Of a stretch of DNA of 5,799 nucleotides, positions 1 to 5,663 are shown piece after piece (the stretch's first letter is position 1; each line of letters opens with the position of its first letter). The DNA lies in assembly GCA_964538565.1 (NCBI GenBank), contig CAZIGW010000224.1, positions 1 to 5,799 on the forward strand, in the 5' to 3' direction. This stretch comes from CAYVBN01 sp964538565 (lineage in GTDB: Bacteria; Pseudomonadota; Alphaproteobacteria; Rhizobiales; Xanthobacteraceae). A program made the translations under genes and the position numbers. Under the pieces are notes generated by a model. It saw only the letters and a program-made list of their open reading frames with translations. It did no database searches and had not been told where the DNA came from.

Positions 1-260
1 TTCTGTTCGCGGTCGTCGTGCTGGCGATCAGCGTCGTGTCGTTCCCGCTGCTGCTCGACCGCGACGTGGGGGCGGCGGTGGCGCTCTGGACCTCGGTCCG
101 GGCGGTCGCCGTCAATCCGGGACCGATGGCCGCCTGGGGACTGATCGTCGCCGGCCTGCTGGCGATCGGCTCTTTGCCGCTGTTCGTCGGGCTCGCGCTC
201 GTCGTGCCGATCCTCGGTCACTCGACCTGGCATCTCTACCGCAAGGTCGTCGCCGTCTGA
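1..260 (+). CDS. DUF2189-type integral membrane protein, C-terminal part
   Basis: This is the last 85 or so codons of a gene whose start lies left of the window; the frame is open from base 3 and ends at TGA 258-260. The visible part has two hydrophobic blocks. One runs at the left edge up to FPLLLDRD. A longer one follows the NPGPMAAWGL stretch and continues through VGLALVVPILGHSTWHLYRK. The block order and the closing GHSTWHLYRKVV signature match the C-terminus of the DUF2189 (COG5473) family of inner-membrane proteins of unknown function, which I recall as roughly 250-270 residues long. No catalytic residues are visible and no function should be assigned. A GC hairpin starts about 20 bases after the stop, so this is probably the last gene of its transcript. 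The family call rests on remembered motifs. Confidence 0.75.
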   Translation, partial: LFAVVVLAISVVSFPLLLDRDVGAAVALWTSVRAVAVNPGPMAAWGLIVAGLLAIGSLPLFVGLALVVPILGHSTWHLYRKVVAV

Positions 261-281
261 CGCTTACAACATCGGCCTCGC

Positions 282-301
282 CGGCGGCCGCACGGCCGCC
301 G
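282..301 (+). terminator. GC-rich hairpin after the DUF2189-type gene
   Basis: CGGCGGCCG (282-290) and CGGCCGCCG (293-301) are exact reverse complements separated by only CA, giving a 9-bp inverted repeat 21 bases after the TGA stop. In RNA the innermost pairs would have to open to form a loop. No T run follows, so it is not a classical intrinsic terminator; it may stall polymerase or protect the 3' end. The terminator role is inferred from its position. Confidence 0.35.
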
Positions 302-350
302 GGCGGACCGTGACGCCTCGATCGCGCCCGCCTTCCCGGATCCCCAGCCG

Positions 351-379
351 CTGTCGCTTCGCGCCGACGTGGGTATAGT
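351..379 (+). promoter_or_regulatory. Weak candidate promoter for the dienelactone hydrolase-family gene
   Basis: TATAGT at 374-379 differs from the -10 consensus at one base. Seventeen bases upstream, CTGTCG at 351-356 is only a poor -35 match. The pair lies in the 192-bp gap before the hydrolase and would give a leader of roughly 65 bases. The -10 is the only good element, so this is tentative. Confidence 0.25.
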
Positions 380-452
380 CCGGCCCGGAGACGCGGATTC
401 GCCCGCCGGGTCGGCGTCCCTCGATTTCAGGCGTCAGATTTTGGAGCGTGGC

Positions 453-1202
453 ATGAGCTATCGGGGCATGCAGGCCGAAATGGTCCGGTTCCGGGGACAC
501 AACGGGGACGAAGGAGAGGCGTACTACGCGCGAGCGCTCGGGCCCGGCCCCTTCCCCGGCATGGTCGTCATTCATCACCTTCCGGGCTGGGACGACTGGA
601 TCATCGAGGTGGCGCGCAAGTTCGCGCATCATGGTTACGCGGCGATCGCGCCGCATCTCTACTTCCGCGAAGGTCCGGGAAGCCCTGACGATGTCGGTGC
701 GCGCGTGCGCGCGGCGGGCGGCGTCCCGGACGAGCAGGTGGTCGGAGACGTCGCCGGTGCCGTGGCCTTCCTGCGCGCCCGGCCGGAATCAAACCGCAAG
801 GTCGGGCTCATCGGCTTCTGCTCGGGCGGACGCCACGCCTATCTGTGCGCGTGCCGGCTGCCCGACGTCGACGCCATCGTGGATTGCTGGGGCGGACGCG
901 TCATCGTCGACGACCCGGCCGAGCTCACGCCCATGCGTCCGGTCGCGCCGATCGATCTCACCGACAGGCTGAACTCTCCGCTGCTCGGCCTGTTCGGCAA
1001 CGACGATCAGGCGCCCTCGCCCGATCAGGTCAACCGCCACGAGGCCCTCCTGAAGCGCCTGGGCAAGGCTTACGAATTCCATCGCTACGATGGCGCCGGC
1101 CATGCCTTCTTCGCCGTCGATCGGCCGAGCTACCGCCCGCAGCAGGCGGTCGACGGATGGCGAAAGGTCTTCGCCTTCCTCGGCAAGCACCTCGCCGCCT
1201 AG
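453..1202 (+). CDS. Dienelactone hydrolase-family protein
   Basis: This 249-residue protein has the alpha/beta hydrolase fold of the dienelactone hydrolase (DLH) family, which hydrolyses dienelactones and other esters and is probably cytoplasmic, since no signal peptide is seen. The nucleophile motif GFCSGG places Cys123 at the nucleophile elbow. Asp184 or Asp185 in FGNDDQ and His217 in DGAGHAFF complete a Cys-Asp-His triad in the usual order and spacing. The first strand and helix read VVIHHLPGWDDW (residues 38-49). The glutamate expected after the first strand in chlorocatechol-pathway DLH appears to be replaced by His41 or His42. That argues against assigning the classical dienelactone reaction; the substrate is unknown. 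ATG 453 was chosen because GGAG (443-446) sits 6 bases before it and the family N-terminus fits. A GTG at 369 in the same frame would add 28 residues without family character. It stands as a single gene bounded by hairpins. Confidence 0.88.
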   Translation: MSYRGMQAEMVRFRGHNGDEGEAYYARALGPGPFPGMVVIHHLPGWDDWIIEVARKFAHHGYAAIAPHLYFREGPGSPDDVGARVRAAGGVPDEQVVGDVAGAVAFLRARPESNRKVGLIGFCSGGRHAYLCACRLPDVDAIVDCWGGRVIVDDPAELTPMRPVAPIDLTDRLNSPLLGLFGNDDQAPSPDQVNRHEALLKRLGKAYEFHRYDGAGHAFFAVDRPSYRPQQAVDGWRKVFAFLGKHLAA

Positions 1203-1210
1203 CGCCGGAT

Positions 1211-1228
1211 GAGATTTCTTCGAATCTC
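1211..1228 (+). terminator. Small hairpin after the dienelactone hydrolase-family gene
   Basis: GAGATT (1211-1216) and AATCTC (1223-1228) are perfect 6-bp arms around TCTTCG, beginning 8 bases after the TAG stop. The DNA after it is T-rich only from about 1240, with no direct T run. It could be a weak terminator, though the stem is short and the role is inferred from position. Confidence 0.3.
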
Positions 1229-1250
1229 GATCCCTCTGACTTGTTCGTTT

Positions 1251-1357
1251 GAGCATGATCTTTTCCGAAGACCGGTGTCCACCTTTCGGGATCATGCTTT
1301 CACCTTTGATCAGCATGATCTTTCCGAAAACCGGGATCCACTTTTCGGGATCATGCT
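1251..1357. repeat. RIME-like double palindromic intergenic repeat
   Basis: Two related palindromes lie in tandem. The first (1252-1298) has outer arms AGCATGATC (1252-1260) and GATCATGCT (1290-1298), with an inner CCGAA/TTCGG pairing. The second (1312-1357) has the same outer arms (1312-1320, 1349-1357), with a better inner pairing of CCGAAAA (1324-1330) and TTTTCGG (1342-1348). A 13-base spacer separates them. The arms and the whole length of about 107 bp resemble the Rhizobium intergenic mosaic elements (RIME) and similar palindromes scattered through Rhizobiales genomes; that comparison is from memory. The element ends 8 bases before the Shine-Dalgarno of the next gene, so it may be transcribed as part of that gene's leader. 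Confidence 0.8.
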
Positions 1358-1375
1358 GTTGCTCGGGAGAACGCC

Positions 1376-1666
1376 ATGTGCTCGTACATCGTGGAAAAGG
1401 CGAAGCTGCTCGGCAGCGCCAAGGGTCCCAGCGGCTGGATCGCGGTCGATACCGCGAACATCTACTACGACCACCCGTATCACGCGCCGCTCGACCACGC
1501 CTTGAACATCGATTTCGTCAACGAGGCGGACGGCGGGCGCGAACGCGTCGCAGTGGAGCTGAGCGCGGAATCGGCGCGGGCGCTGGTCGATAAGATCCTG
1601 GCGGCGCTCGAGCGCGGCGAAGCCGAGCATGCCCATTCACGCGCGCCGGCGATCCCGGCCGAGTGA
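1376..1666 (+). CDS. DUF6295-like small protein
   Basis: This 96-residue protein starts MCSYIVEKAKLLGSAKGPSG. It continues through an aromatic patch, NIYYDHPYHAPLDHALNIDF, to a helical end, AVELSAESARALVDKILAALE. I recognise the pattern (MCTYI.E..., GSAKGP.GW, YDHP.HAP..HALNIDF) as a small family of unknown function that I believe is Pfam DUF6295. The His/Asp-rich YDHPYHAPLDHALNID stretch (about residues 31-46) and Cys2 are the candidate functional residues; metal binding is possible but unproven. The start is secure: GGGAGA at 1365-1370 lies 5 bases before ATG 1376. No signal peptide or membrane segment is visible, so it is probably cytosolic. Its upstream region is almost wholly the double palindrome, so its promoter must lie within or before that repeat. 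It converges on the transglycosylase gene across a 48-base gap. Confidence 0.78.
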   Translation: MCSYIVEKAKLLGSAKGPSGWIAVDTANIYYDHPYHAPLDHALNIDFVNEADGGRERVAVELSAESARALVDKILAALERGEAEHAHSRAPAIPAE

Positions 1667-1714
1667 TGCATTGTCAGCTGATGTGCCTCCGATCGATCCG
1701 ATCGTGGCGCGCAT

Positions 1715-2722
1715 TCAAGGCGCCGTCGAAACGCGTTGCGCCCTGTTGACGTCGACGTCGGCCGACGCGTCACGCTGCCGCGCGCCGTTGCGCAGCACCA
1801 TGCAGGCGCCGCCCGCGCGTTCGATGCGCGCGCACAGCGAGTCGGCGGCGGCCCGCGTCTCGGCGCCGATGCGCACCTGATAGAAGGCGCGCGTCCCGCG
1901 ACTGCGCAAGGTCGTGCTCAGGATGCTCGGATCGCGGCCCGCGAGCAGATCGCCGAACCGCCGTTGCAGGCCCGCATAAGCTGAAAGCACGCTCGCACGC
2001 GAGAAGCCGGCGCTGAGCTGCACCCCCCAGGGAAGAAGATTGCCGCGCGCCAGCCGCCGCTCCAGTTCGTCGACGAAGGGATTGGGCGCCTGTTTCAGCA
2101 ACGCCATGAGGGTTCGGCAGTCGGACGGTTTCTGCGTCGCATTGGCCTTGCGCTCGTCGGGCCGGCCCGCCGCCCAGTCGTCGATGGAGCGGCCGGTGAT
2201 CGCCAGGACATAGTGGCGCGTCTGATCCGGGATCCCGCGCGTTCCCGCAAGAAAATCGCGCACGCGCTGCGGGCCAGCGTTGTAGGCCGCCGCCGCCAAC
2301 CCCCAATTGCCGAACGAATCCCGCAGTTCGCGCAGGAATTCCGCCGACTTGGGCAGTGCCTGCACGGGATCGAAGGGGTCCAGCAGCCGGCGCTCGGCGG
2401 CAGTGCCGGGCATGAACTGCGCGATGCCTTGCGCCCGCTCGCCGCTGCGGGTCGGCGGACCGACGCTGTCCGGCCGGAACCGGCTCTCCTGCCAGATCAC
2501 CCGGGCGAAGAACTCAAGCGGCACTCCGTGGTCGCGCGCCGCCGACTCGAGCAGCAGGCACGTCGATCGGGCGGCGCTGCCGGCGCCGGGCATCTCCTTG
2601 ACGGGGGTGGCCGGCATTGGCGCGTCCCCGACGGCCGGCGCGTCGGTCCGTTTCGGCGCGTCCTCGGCATGTGCCGGAGCGATCAGGAGACCGAGCATCA
2701 GCAGCAGACGCCAGACGATCAT
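1715..2722 (-). CDS. Secreted lytic transglycosylase (SLT) with C-terminal SPOR-like domain
   Basis: From the preferred start this is a 335-residue exported muramidase-like enzyme, expected to cleave peptidoglycan glycan strands in the periplasm. Residues 1-19 form a Sec signal peptide (MIVWR, a leucine-rich core, then APAHA before EDA). A proline-rich linker follows. The SLT domain is at about 53-190, with catalytic Glu79 in VIWQESRF, GIAQFMP (99-105) and AYNAGP (146-151), all in the canonical order. Residues about 232-312 (WGVQLSAGFSR ... FYQVRIG ... AGGACMVL) look like a SPOR domain, a fold that binds denuded glycan at division sites. Four cysteines (55, 202, 297, 307) could form disulfides. 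The ATG at 2720-2722 was chosen because it gives a clean signal peptide; the upstream ATG at 2759-2761 adds 13 residues. Neither start has a clear Shine-Dalgarno. The hydrolase gene lies upstream on the same strand at 104 bp, so co-transcription is possible. The stop is at 1715-1717. Confidence 0.87.
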   Translation of the reverse strand: MIVWRLLLMLGLLIAPAHAEDAPKRTDAPAVGDAPMPATPVKEMPGAGSAARSTCLLLESAARDHGVPLEFFARVIWQESRFRPDSVGPPTRSGERAQGIAQFMPGTAAERRLLDPFDPVQALPKSAEFLRELRDSFGNWGLAAAAYNAGPQRVRDFLAGTRGIPDQTRHYVLAITGRSIDDWAAGRPDERKANATQKPSDCRTLMALLKQAPNPFVDELERRLARGNLLPWGVQLSAGFSRASVLSAYAGLQRRFGDLLAGRDPSILSTTLRSRGTRAFYQVRIGAETRAAADSLCARIERAGGACMVLRNGARQRDASADVDVNRAQRVSTAP

Positions 2723-2826
2723 GTCCAAGCCGAGGTTTGGCGGCGGGTCGCCGGAATGCATCTAGGCAGGGCTGAACCGACCGAAAGGTTCCGCGCGAAG
2801 GTGGGGAGCACCGCGCTACCGCGCCG

Positions 2827-3939
2827 CTAGGCTGCCCACGCGGCGACCTCGCAAACCTCGGTGACCGGTTCCGGCAACTCCACGCCGGCCCGGTTCTCGT
2901 AACCGACGACGCGCAGCGCGCCCTCGGCCGGGCACATCTCGACCGCGACACGCGTGAAGGGGTTGAGCACCGGCGAGGCCACCCAGCCGAAACGTTCGGA
3001 CGCAAAGCGCCCGTTCCAGCCGGCCAGCGCCTCGCGCCGGCTGCGGCTGTTCTCCGCCGCCTCCGCGAACTGACAGGTGAGCGTGAACCGGCCGCCGACC
3101 CGCGCTTCCCACGGCTCGGCGCTGCGCAGCCAGTCGTTGGCCGCGGACGTCTCTTCGAAGCGTGTCTGATGGCCGTCTTCGGTGCGCTCGATCACGCAGC
3201 GCTCTCCCGGTGCGCAGCCGGCGAGCGTGTAGATGACGGGCCGCGCCACCGGCACGGTTTCGAGCCGCTCGCGCGCCTCGTCGAACGACGCGCAGGTTTC
3301 GCAGACGTGGCGCAGCAACTGGTCCGGCGGGATGTGGCGCACGAACGACCAGGTGGTAATCGCCGCCAGGGCGATGTCGTACGGCCGCAGCCACGGCTGG
3401 CGCGTGCGCCGATAGAGAGGCGCCTGGTTGATCGCGGCGGCGAAACGCCCTGGCGCCATCGCGGTCAGCACGCCGACGTAGCCCGGCCAGGTGACGCTGA
3501 AAAATTCGCCGGCGGGTCCGCGCATGCGGGCCACCTCGACGTGGCGGCCGAGGCCCGGAAACGGCCAGTCGAGGGTGCGGGCGAGCCACGGGTGTCCGCC
3601 CTCCTCCCGCGCCAGAGCCGTGCAGCACAATTGGTACGAGCCGTTGAGGAACCACACGCCGGCAAAGCCGAGCGCGGTCGCGATCGTCTCGATCTCGCCG
3701 GCGTAGGGCGAGCGGGAGCGCACCAGCCAGCTGCGCGCCAGGCGATCGAGCATGGGCAGCAGGGTGCGTGCCGGCAGCGGGAACCAGGCGAGGCAGTCGT
3801 CGCGCAGCGCCCGCGCGCGCACACCCGCCTCGCAGGCGTGGCGAACCGGGCCGCCCTCGCGCACGTCGACGATGGCGACCCTGCGACGTGTCGCGCGTTC
3901 CGAGGAGACGGTCCCGTCCAGGTCAACAATCGCTGTCAT
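2827..3939 (-). CDS. Ntn amide hydrolase of the acid ceramidase/NAAA (linear amide C-N hydrolase) type
   Basis: This 370-residue protein has the core of N-terminal-nucleophile hydrolases related to acid ceramidase, N-acylethanolamine acid amidase (NAAA) and choloylglycine hydrolase. The segment QLCCTALA followed by LARTLDWPF reproduces the family pattern of catalytic Cys, then Arg and Asp about 15 and 18 residues later (Cys106, Arg121, Asp124). GRFAAAINQAPL (164-175) and Asn268 in AANDW match the later substrate and oxyanion positions by pattern only. As in NAAA, the nucleophile is internal, so activation would need self-cleavage before Cys105 or Cys106; the roughly 105 upstream residues would be the small subunit. 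No signal peptide is visible, unlike the lysosomal relatives. The substrate is unknown: an N-acyl amide, lipid amide or conjugate. ATG 3937-3939 lacks a Shine-Dalgarno and is followed by an unremarkable MTAIVDLDGT, so the start is less certain than the core. It is divergent from the dioxygenase gene. Confidence 0.75.
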   Translation of the reverse strand: MTAIVDLDGTVSSERATRRRVAIVDVREGGPVRHACEAGVRARALRDDCLAWFPLPARTLLPMLDRLARSWLVRSRSPYAGEIETIATALGFAGVWFLNGSYQLCCTALAREEGGHPWLARTLDWPFPGLGRHVEVARMRGPAGEFFSVTWPGYVGVLTAMAPGRFAAAINQAPLYRRTRQPWLRPYDIALAAITTWSFVRHIPPDQLLRHVCETCASFDEARERLETVPVARPVIYTLAGCAPGERCVIERTEDGHQTRFEETSAANDWLRSAEPWEARVGGRFTLTCQFAEAAENSRSRREALAGWNGRFASERFGWVASPVLNPFTRVAVEMCPAEGALRVVGYENRAGVELPEPVTEVCEVAAWAA

Positions 3940-4143
3940 GAAAATATCATATCGCAGAACGGCCGAGACCGCAGCCCGGGTCTTTGCCGGAGGGCCGAAC
4001 GCCCCTCGTTCCCGGAAACGTCAAGGCACGCATCGACTGCGCGTCCCGCTTGCGGCGGCCGCGGTTGTGCATTCCACGCTCCCTCCGTTAGGCTTCCGGC
4101 CGGACAACGCAACAGAACAAAATTCGATCGCGGAGGATCGCCC
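3940..4143. promoter_or_regulatory. Divergent intergenic region between the Ntn hydrolase and the dioxygenase
   Basis: These 204 bases must hold the 5' signals for both divergent genes. On the minus strand, TATGAT about 10 bases before the hydrolase ATG resembles a -10 element, sits in the only A/T-rich patch (AAAATATCATAT, about 3942-3953), and would give an almost leaderless mRNA; no good -35 accompanies it. A nested inverted repeat lies at about 3977-4015, with CCGGG and AGGGC arms facing GCCC and CCCGG, and could be an operator or a leader structure. On the plus strand GGAGG (4132-4136) is a strong ribosome site 7 bases before ATG 4144. A TTGTGC at 4065-4070 is a possible but weak -35. 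No clear regulator motif was recognised. Confidence 0.4.
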
Positions 4144-5007
4144 ATGAGTGTCGCAACACAGGCCAAGTTCGAAATCGTTCCGCTCACGAAACACATCGGC
4201 GCCGAGTTGCGCGGCATCGACCTGCGGGAGAAGCCGGACGAGGAGACGATCCGGGCGATCTACCAGGCCTGGCTCGACCACCTGGTCATCGTTTTTCCCG
4301 GTCAGGATCTCTCGCAGGAGGACCTGGTGCGCGTCACCGGGTATTTCGGCGAGATCGGCGGCCTGCATCGTCCGCCGAAATATTTTCCCAAAGGTTATTC
4401 GCGCCTTCTGCCCGGCATCATGCTCATCTCCAACATCCGCGAGAACGGCGAGCCCATCGGCGCGCTGCCGGACGGCGAGATGATGTTCCACCACGACATG
4501 ATCCACGCCGAGGTGCCGAGCAAGGCCACCATGCTGTACTCGGTCGAGATCCCCTCGACCGGCGGCAACACGCTGTTCGCCTCGGGCTACGCCGCCTACG
4601 ACACGCTCGACCCGCAGGTGCGGGCCGCGCTCGAGGGCCGCAAGGCGCTGCACCACTACAACTACGGCTCGACGGTGCGTGGCGACGGCAAGGGCGTGGA
4701 AGCCTTCGGCGAATGCATCCACCCGGTCTTCCGCACGCACGAGGAGACGCAGCGCAAGGCGATCTACGTCAACCGGCTGATGACGGTGCGCGTGCTCGAC
4801 ATGCCGGAGGCGGAAAGCGAGCGCCTCCTCAACATCCTGTGGGAGCACTCGGAGAAGCCGGAGTTCGTCTACGAGCACGTCTGGCGCAAGGGCGATCTTC
4901 TGTTGTGGGACAACCGCTGCTCCTCGCATGCGCGCACCGACTTCCCCTCGAGCGAACGGCGGCTGATGCTGCGCACGACCATCCAGGGCAGCGTCCGGCC
5001 GTTCTGA
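4144..5007 (+). CDS. TauD/TfdA-family Fe(II)/2-oxoglutarate-dependent dioxygenase
   Basis: This complete 287-residue protein belongs to the TauD/TfdA family, cytosolic enzymes that couple 2-oxoglutarate decarboxylation to substrate hydroxylation, classically of taurine or 2,4-D. The metal triad is visible: His116 and Asp118 in FHHDM (TauD has HTD here) and His262 in WDNRCSSHAR. Arg277 in RRLMLRTTIQG lies exactly 15 residues after the distal His, as does the 2-oxoglutarate-binding Arg of TauD. GGNTLFASGYAAYDTL (140-155) includes the co-substrate threonine, Thr143. Length and domain coverage are normal. The N-terminus, FEIVPLTKHIGAELRGIDL, is also typical. The start at ATG 4144 is fixed by GGAGG 7 bases upstream; the frame is open far upstream only because it runs antisense to the hydrolase gene. 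The substrate cannot be read from sequence; taurine, other sulfonates and phenoxy or carboxylic acids are all possible, so no symbol is given. A perfect hairpin follows its stop. Confidence 0.92.
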   Translation: MSVATQAKFEIVPLTKHIGAELRGIDLREKPDEETIRAIYQAWLDHLVIVFPGQDLSQEDLVRVTGYFGEIGGLHRPPKYFPKGYSRLLPGIMLISNIRENGEPIGALPDGEMMFHHDMIHAEVPSKATMLYSVEIPSTGGNTLFASGYAAYDTLDPQVRAALEGRKALHHYNYGSTVRGDGKGVEAFGECIHPVFRTHEETQRKAIYVNRLMTVRVLDMPEAESERLLNILWEHSEKPEFVYEHVWRKGDLLLWDNRCSSHARTDFPSSERRLMLRTTIQGSVRPF

Positions 5008-5027
5008 ACGCGGCGCGAACGCCGCGT
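5008..5027 (+). terminator. Perfect 8-bp hairpin directly after the dioxygenase stop
   Basis: ACGCGGCG (5008-5015) and CGCCGCGT (5020-5027) pair fully around the tetraloop CGAA, starting at the base after the TGA stop. Only CTT follows, so the U tract is poor. In GC-rich genomes such hairpins often mark transcript ends; a terminator or 3'-end stabiliser is the likely role. Confidence 0.5.
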
Positions 5028-5073
5028 CTTGCGACGGATTCGTTCTGTTCGTGTCGCTAACTTTCGACGATTT

Positions 5074-5093
5074 GCGCGGTTTTATTTCCGCGC
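5074..5093. other. Hairpin with an A/T loop in the gap before the small secreted protein gene
   Basis: GCGCGG (5074-5079) and CCGCGC (5088-5093) form a 6-bp stem around TTTTATTT. It lies in the 208-bp gap between the dioxygenase and the next gene. A second small inverted repeat, GCCAT (5132-5136) with ATGGC (5141-5145), follows. These could be a second termination signal or a leader structure. No convincing promoter for the downstream gene was found in the rest of the gap. Confidence 0.3.
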
Positions 5094-5215
5094 AGCCGCC
5101 CCGGATGCGGTTGCAAGCGCCGGCCGCGCGGGCCATTTTCATGGCGCTGGCAGGCCGCGCGAACGACGTCCGGCGCATTTCCGGGCGGCCCGCGCCCCGA
5201 ACCCGGAGACATGCC

Positions 5216-5662
5216 ATGTTTCCCTACATCGCCTTCGCCCTCGGCACGCAGCTGGCGTTCGCGCAGCCGGCGCCGGTCCACCCGATGCTCGTCGCCGACA
5301 CGGTGCCGAAATTCAATGTCGAGCCGAGCTGCCGGGCGGTCGCCTTGGGCGAGGCGGGCGTGACCCGCGACGTGCAGAGCTGCCTCGCCGATGAGAACAG
5401 CGCCCGCGAAGAACTGGTCAAGCAATGGAGCCAGTTCTCCGCCGCCGACCGGGCGCGGTGCACGGCGCTCGCCCAGATGGCGGGCGAGCCGAGCTACGTT
5501 CAGTTGTTTGAATGCCTCGACCTCAATCGCGAAGCCGCGAAGGAGCGCGAAAGCGAGAAACAGCGGACGACCGGACAAAATCCGGCACAGCAAAACCGGC
5601 CAGGCCAGGCTGCGCCCAAATCCGGCGCGACACCGAGCCCGCCCCCCGCTCCCGGCCGCTAG
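5216..5662 (+). CDS. Small secreted four-cysteine protein of unknown function
   Basis: This 148-residue protein has an N-terminal export signal, MFPYIAFALGTQLAFA, with a likely cut before QPAP; the n-region lacks a positive charge, which is unusual. The mature part holds a compact domain with four cysteines (39, 56, 82, 100) in the contexts EPSCRAV, QSCLADE, ARCTAL and FECLDL, plus the phrase QWSQFSAADRARC. I recognise this pattern (CRA..., C..DE..AR..L...W.QF..ADR..C, PSYVEL..CL) from many small hypothetical proteins of Bradyrhizobium and relatives. No function is known to me; two periplasmic disulfides are likely. The C-terminal 45 or so residues are charged, then Gln/Pro-rich and probably disordered. 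ATG 5216 has GGAG (5205-5208) at 7 bases; the in-frame upstream extension to 5051 has no Shine-Dalgarno or family character. Its TAG stop lies inside the IS481 target site, so the insertion has not cut it. Confidence 0.75.
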   Translation: MFPYIAFALGTQLAFAQPAPVHPMLVADTVPKFNVEPSCRAVALGEAGVTRDVQSCLADENSAREELVKQWSQFSAADRARCTALAQMAGEPSYVQLFECLDLNREAAKERESEKQRTTGQNPAQQNRPGQAAPKSGATPSPPPAPGR

Positions 5663-5663
5663 A
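5658..5663. repeat. IS481 target site (left copy of the expected 6-bp duplication)
   Basis: GCTAGA fits NCTAGN, which is the target I remember for IS481 of Bordetella pertussis, duplicated as 6 bp on insertion. It directly abuts the element's terminal TGTG. The second copy would lie beyond the right edge of the window and has not been seen. Its CTAG core contains the stop codons of the secreted protein gene (5660-5662, +) and of the transposase (5659-5661, -). Confidence 0.7.

Noticed and set aside
369..452. Upstream GTG start for the dienelactone hydrolase-family gene
   Set aside because: The 28 added residues are not family-like, no Shine-Dalgarno precedes the GTG, and they overlap the promoter candidate. 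ATG 453 has GGAG.
264..656. 130-codon minus-strand frame over the first intergenic gap and the start of the hydrolase
   Set aside because: It is antisense to a clear hydrolase gene, Arg/Pro-rich and without any motif.
697..713. Seventeen-base alternating purine/pyrimidine run (GTGCGCGCGTGCGCGCG), a possible Z-DNA tract
   Set aside because: It lies inside the hydrolase coding region and is explained by Val/Arg/Ala codons with G/C third bases.
1690..1706. CGATC/GATCG inverted repeat between the convergent genes, considered as a bidirectional terminator
   Set aside because: The arms are only about 5 bp and no T run follows on either strand.
3169..4143. Long open extension upstream of the dioxygenase, in the same frame and antisense to the Ntn hydrolase
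   Set aside because: Its Arg/Ala-rich translation is typical of a GC-rich shadow frame, and ATG 4144 with a strong GGAGG matches the family N-terminus.
5051..5215. Upstream in-frame start for the small secreted protein
   Set aside because: It would bury the signal peptide behind 55 unrelated residues; ATG 5216 has a ribosome site and begins the signal peptide.
4021..5217. 398-codon open frame on the minus strand opposite the dioxygenase
   Set aside because: The translation has no recognisable domain, and the opposite strand carries a full set of dioxygenase active-site residues.
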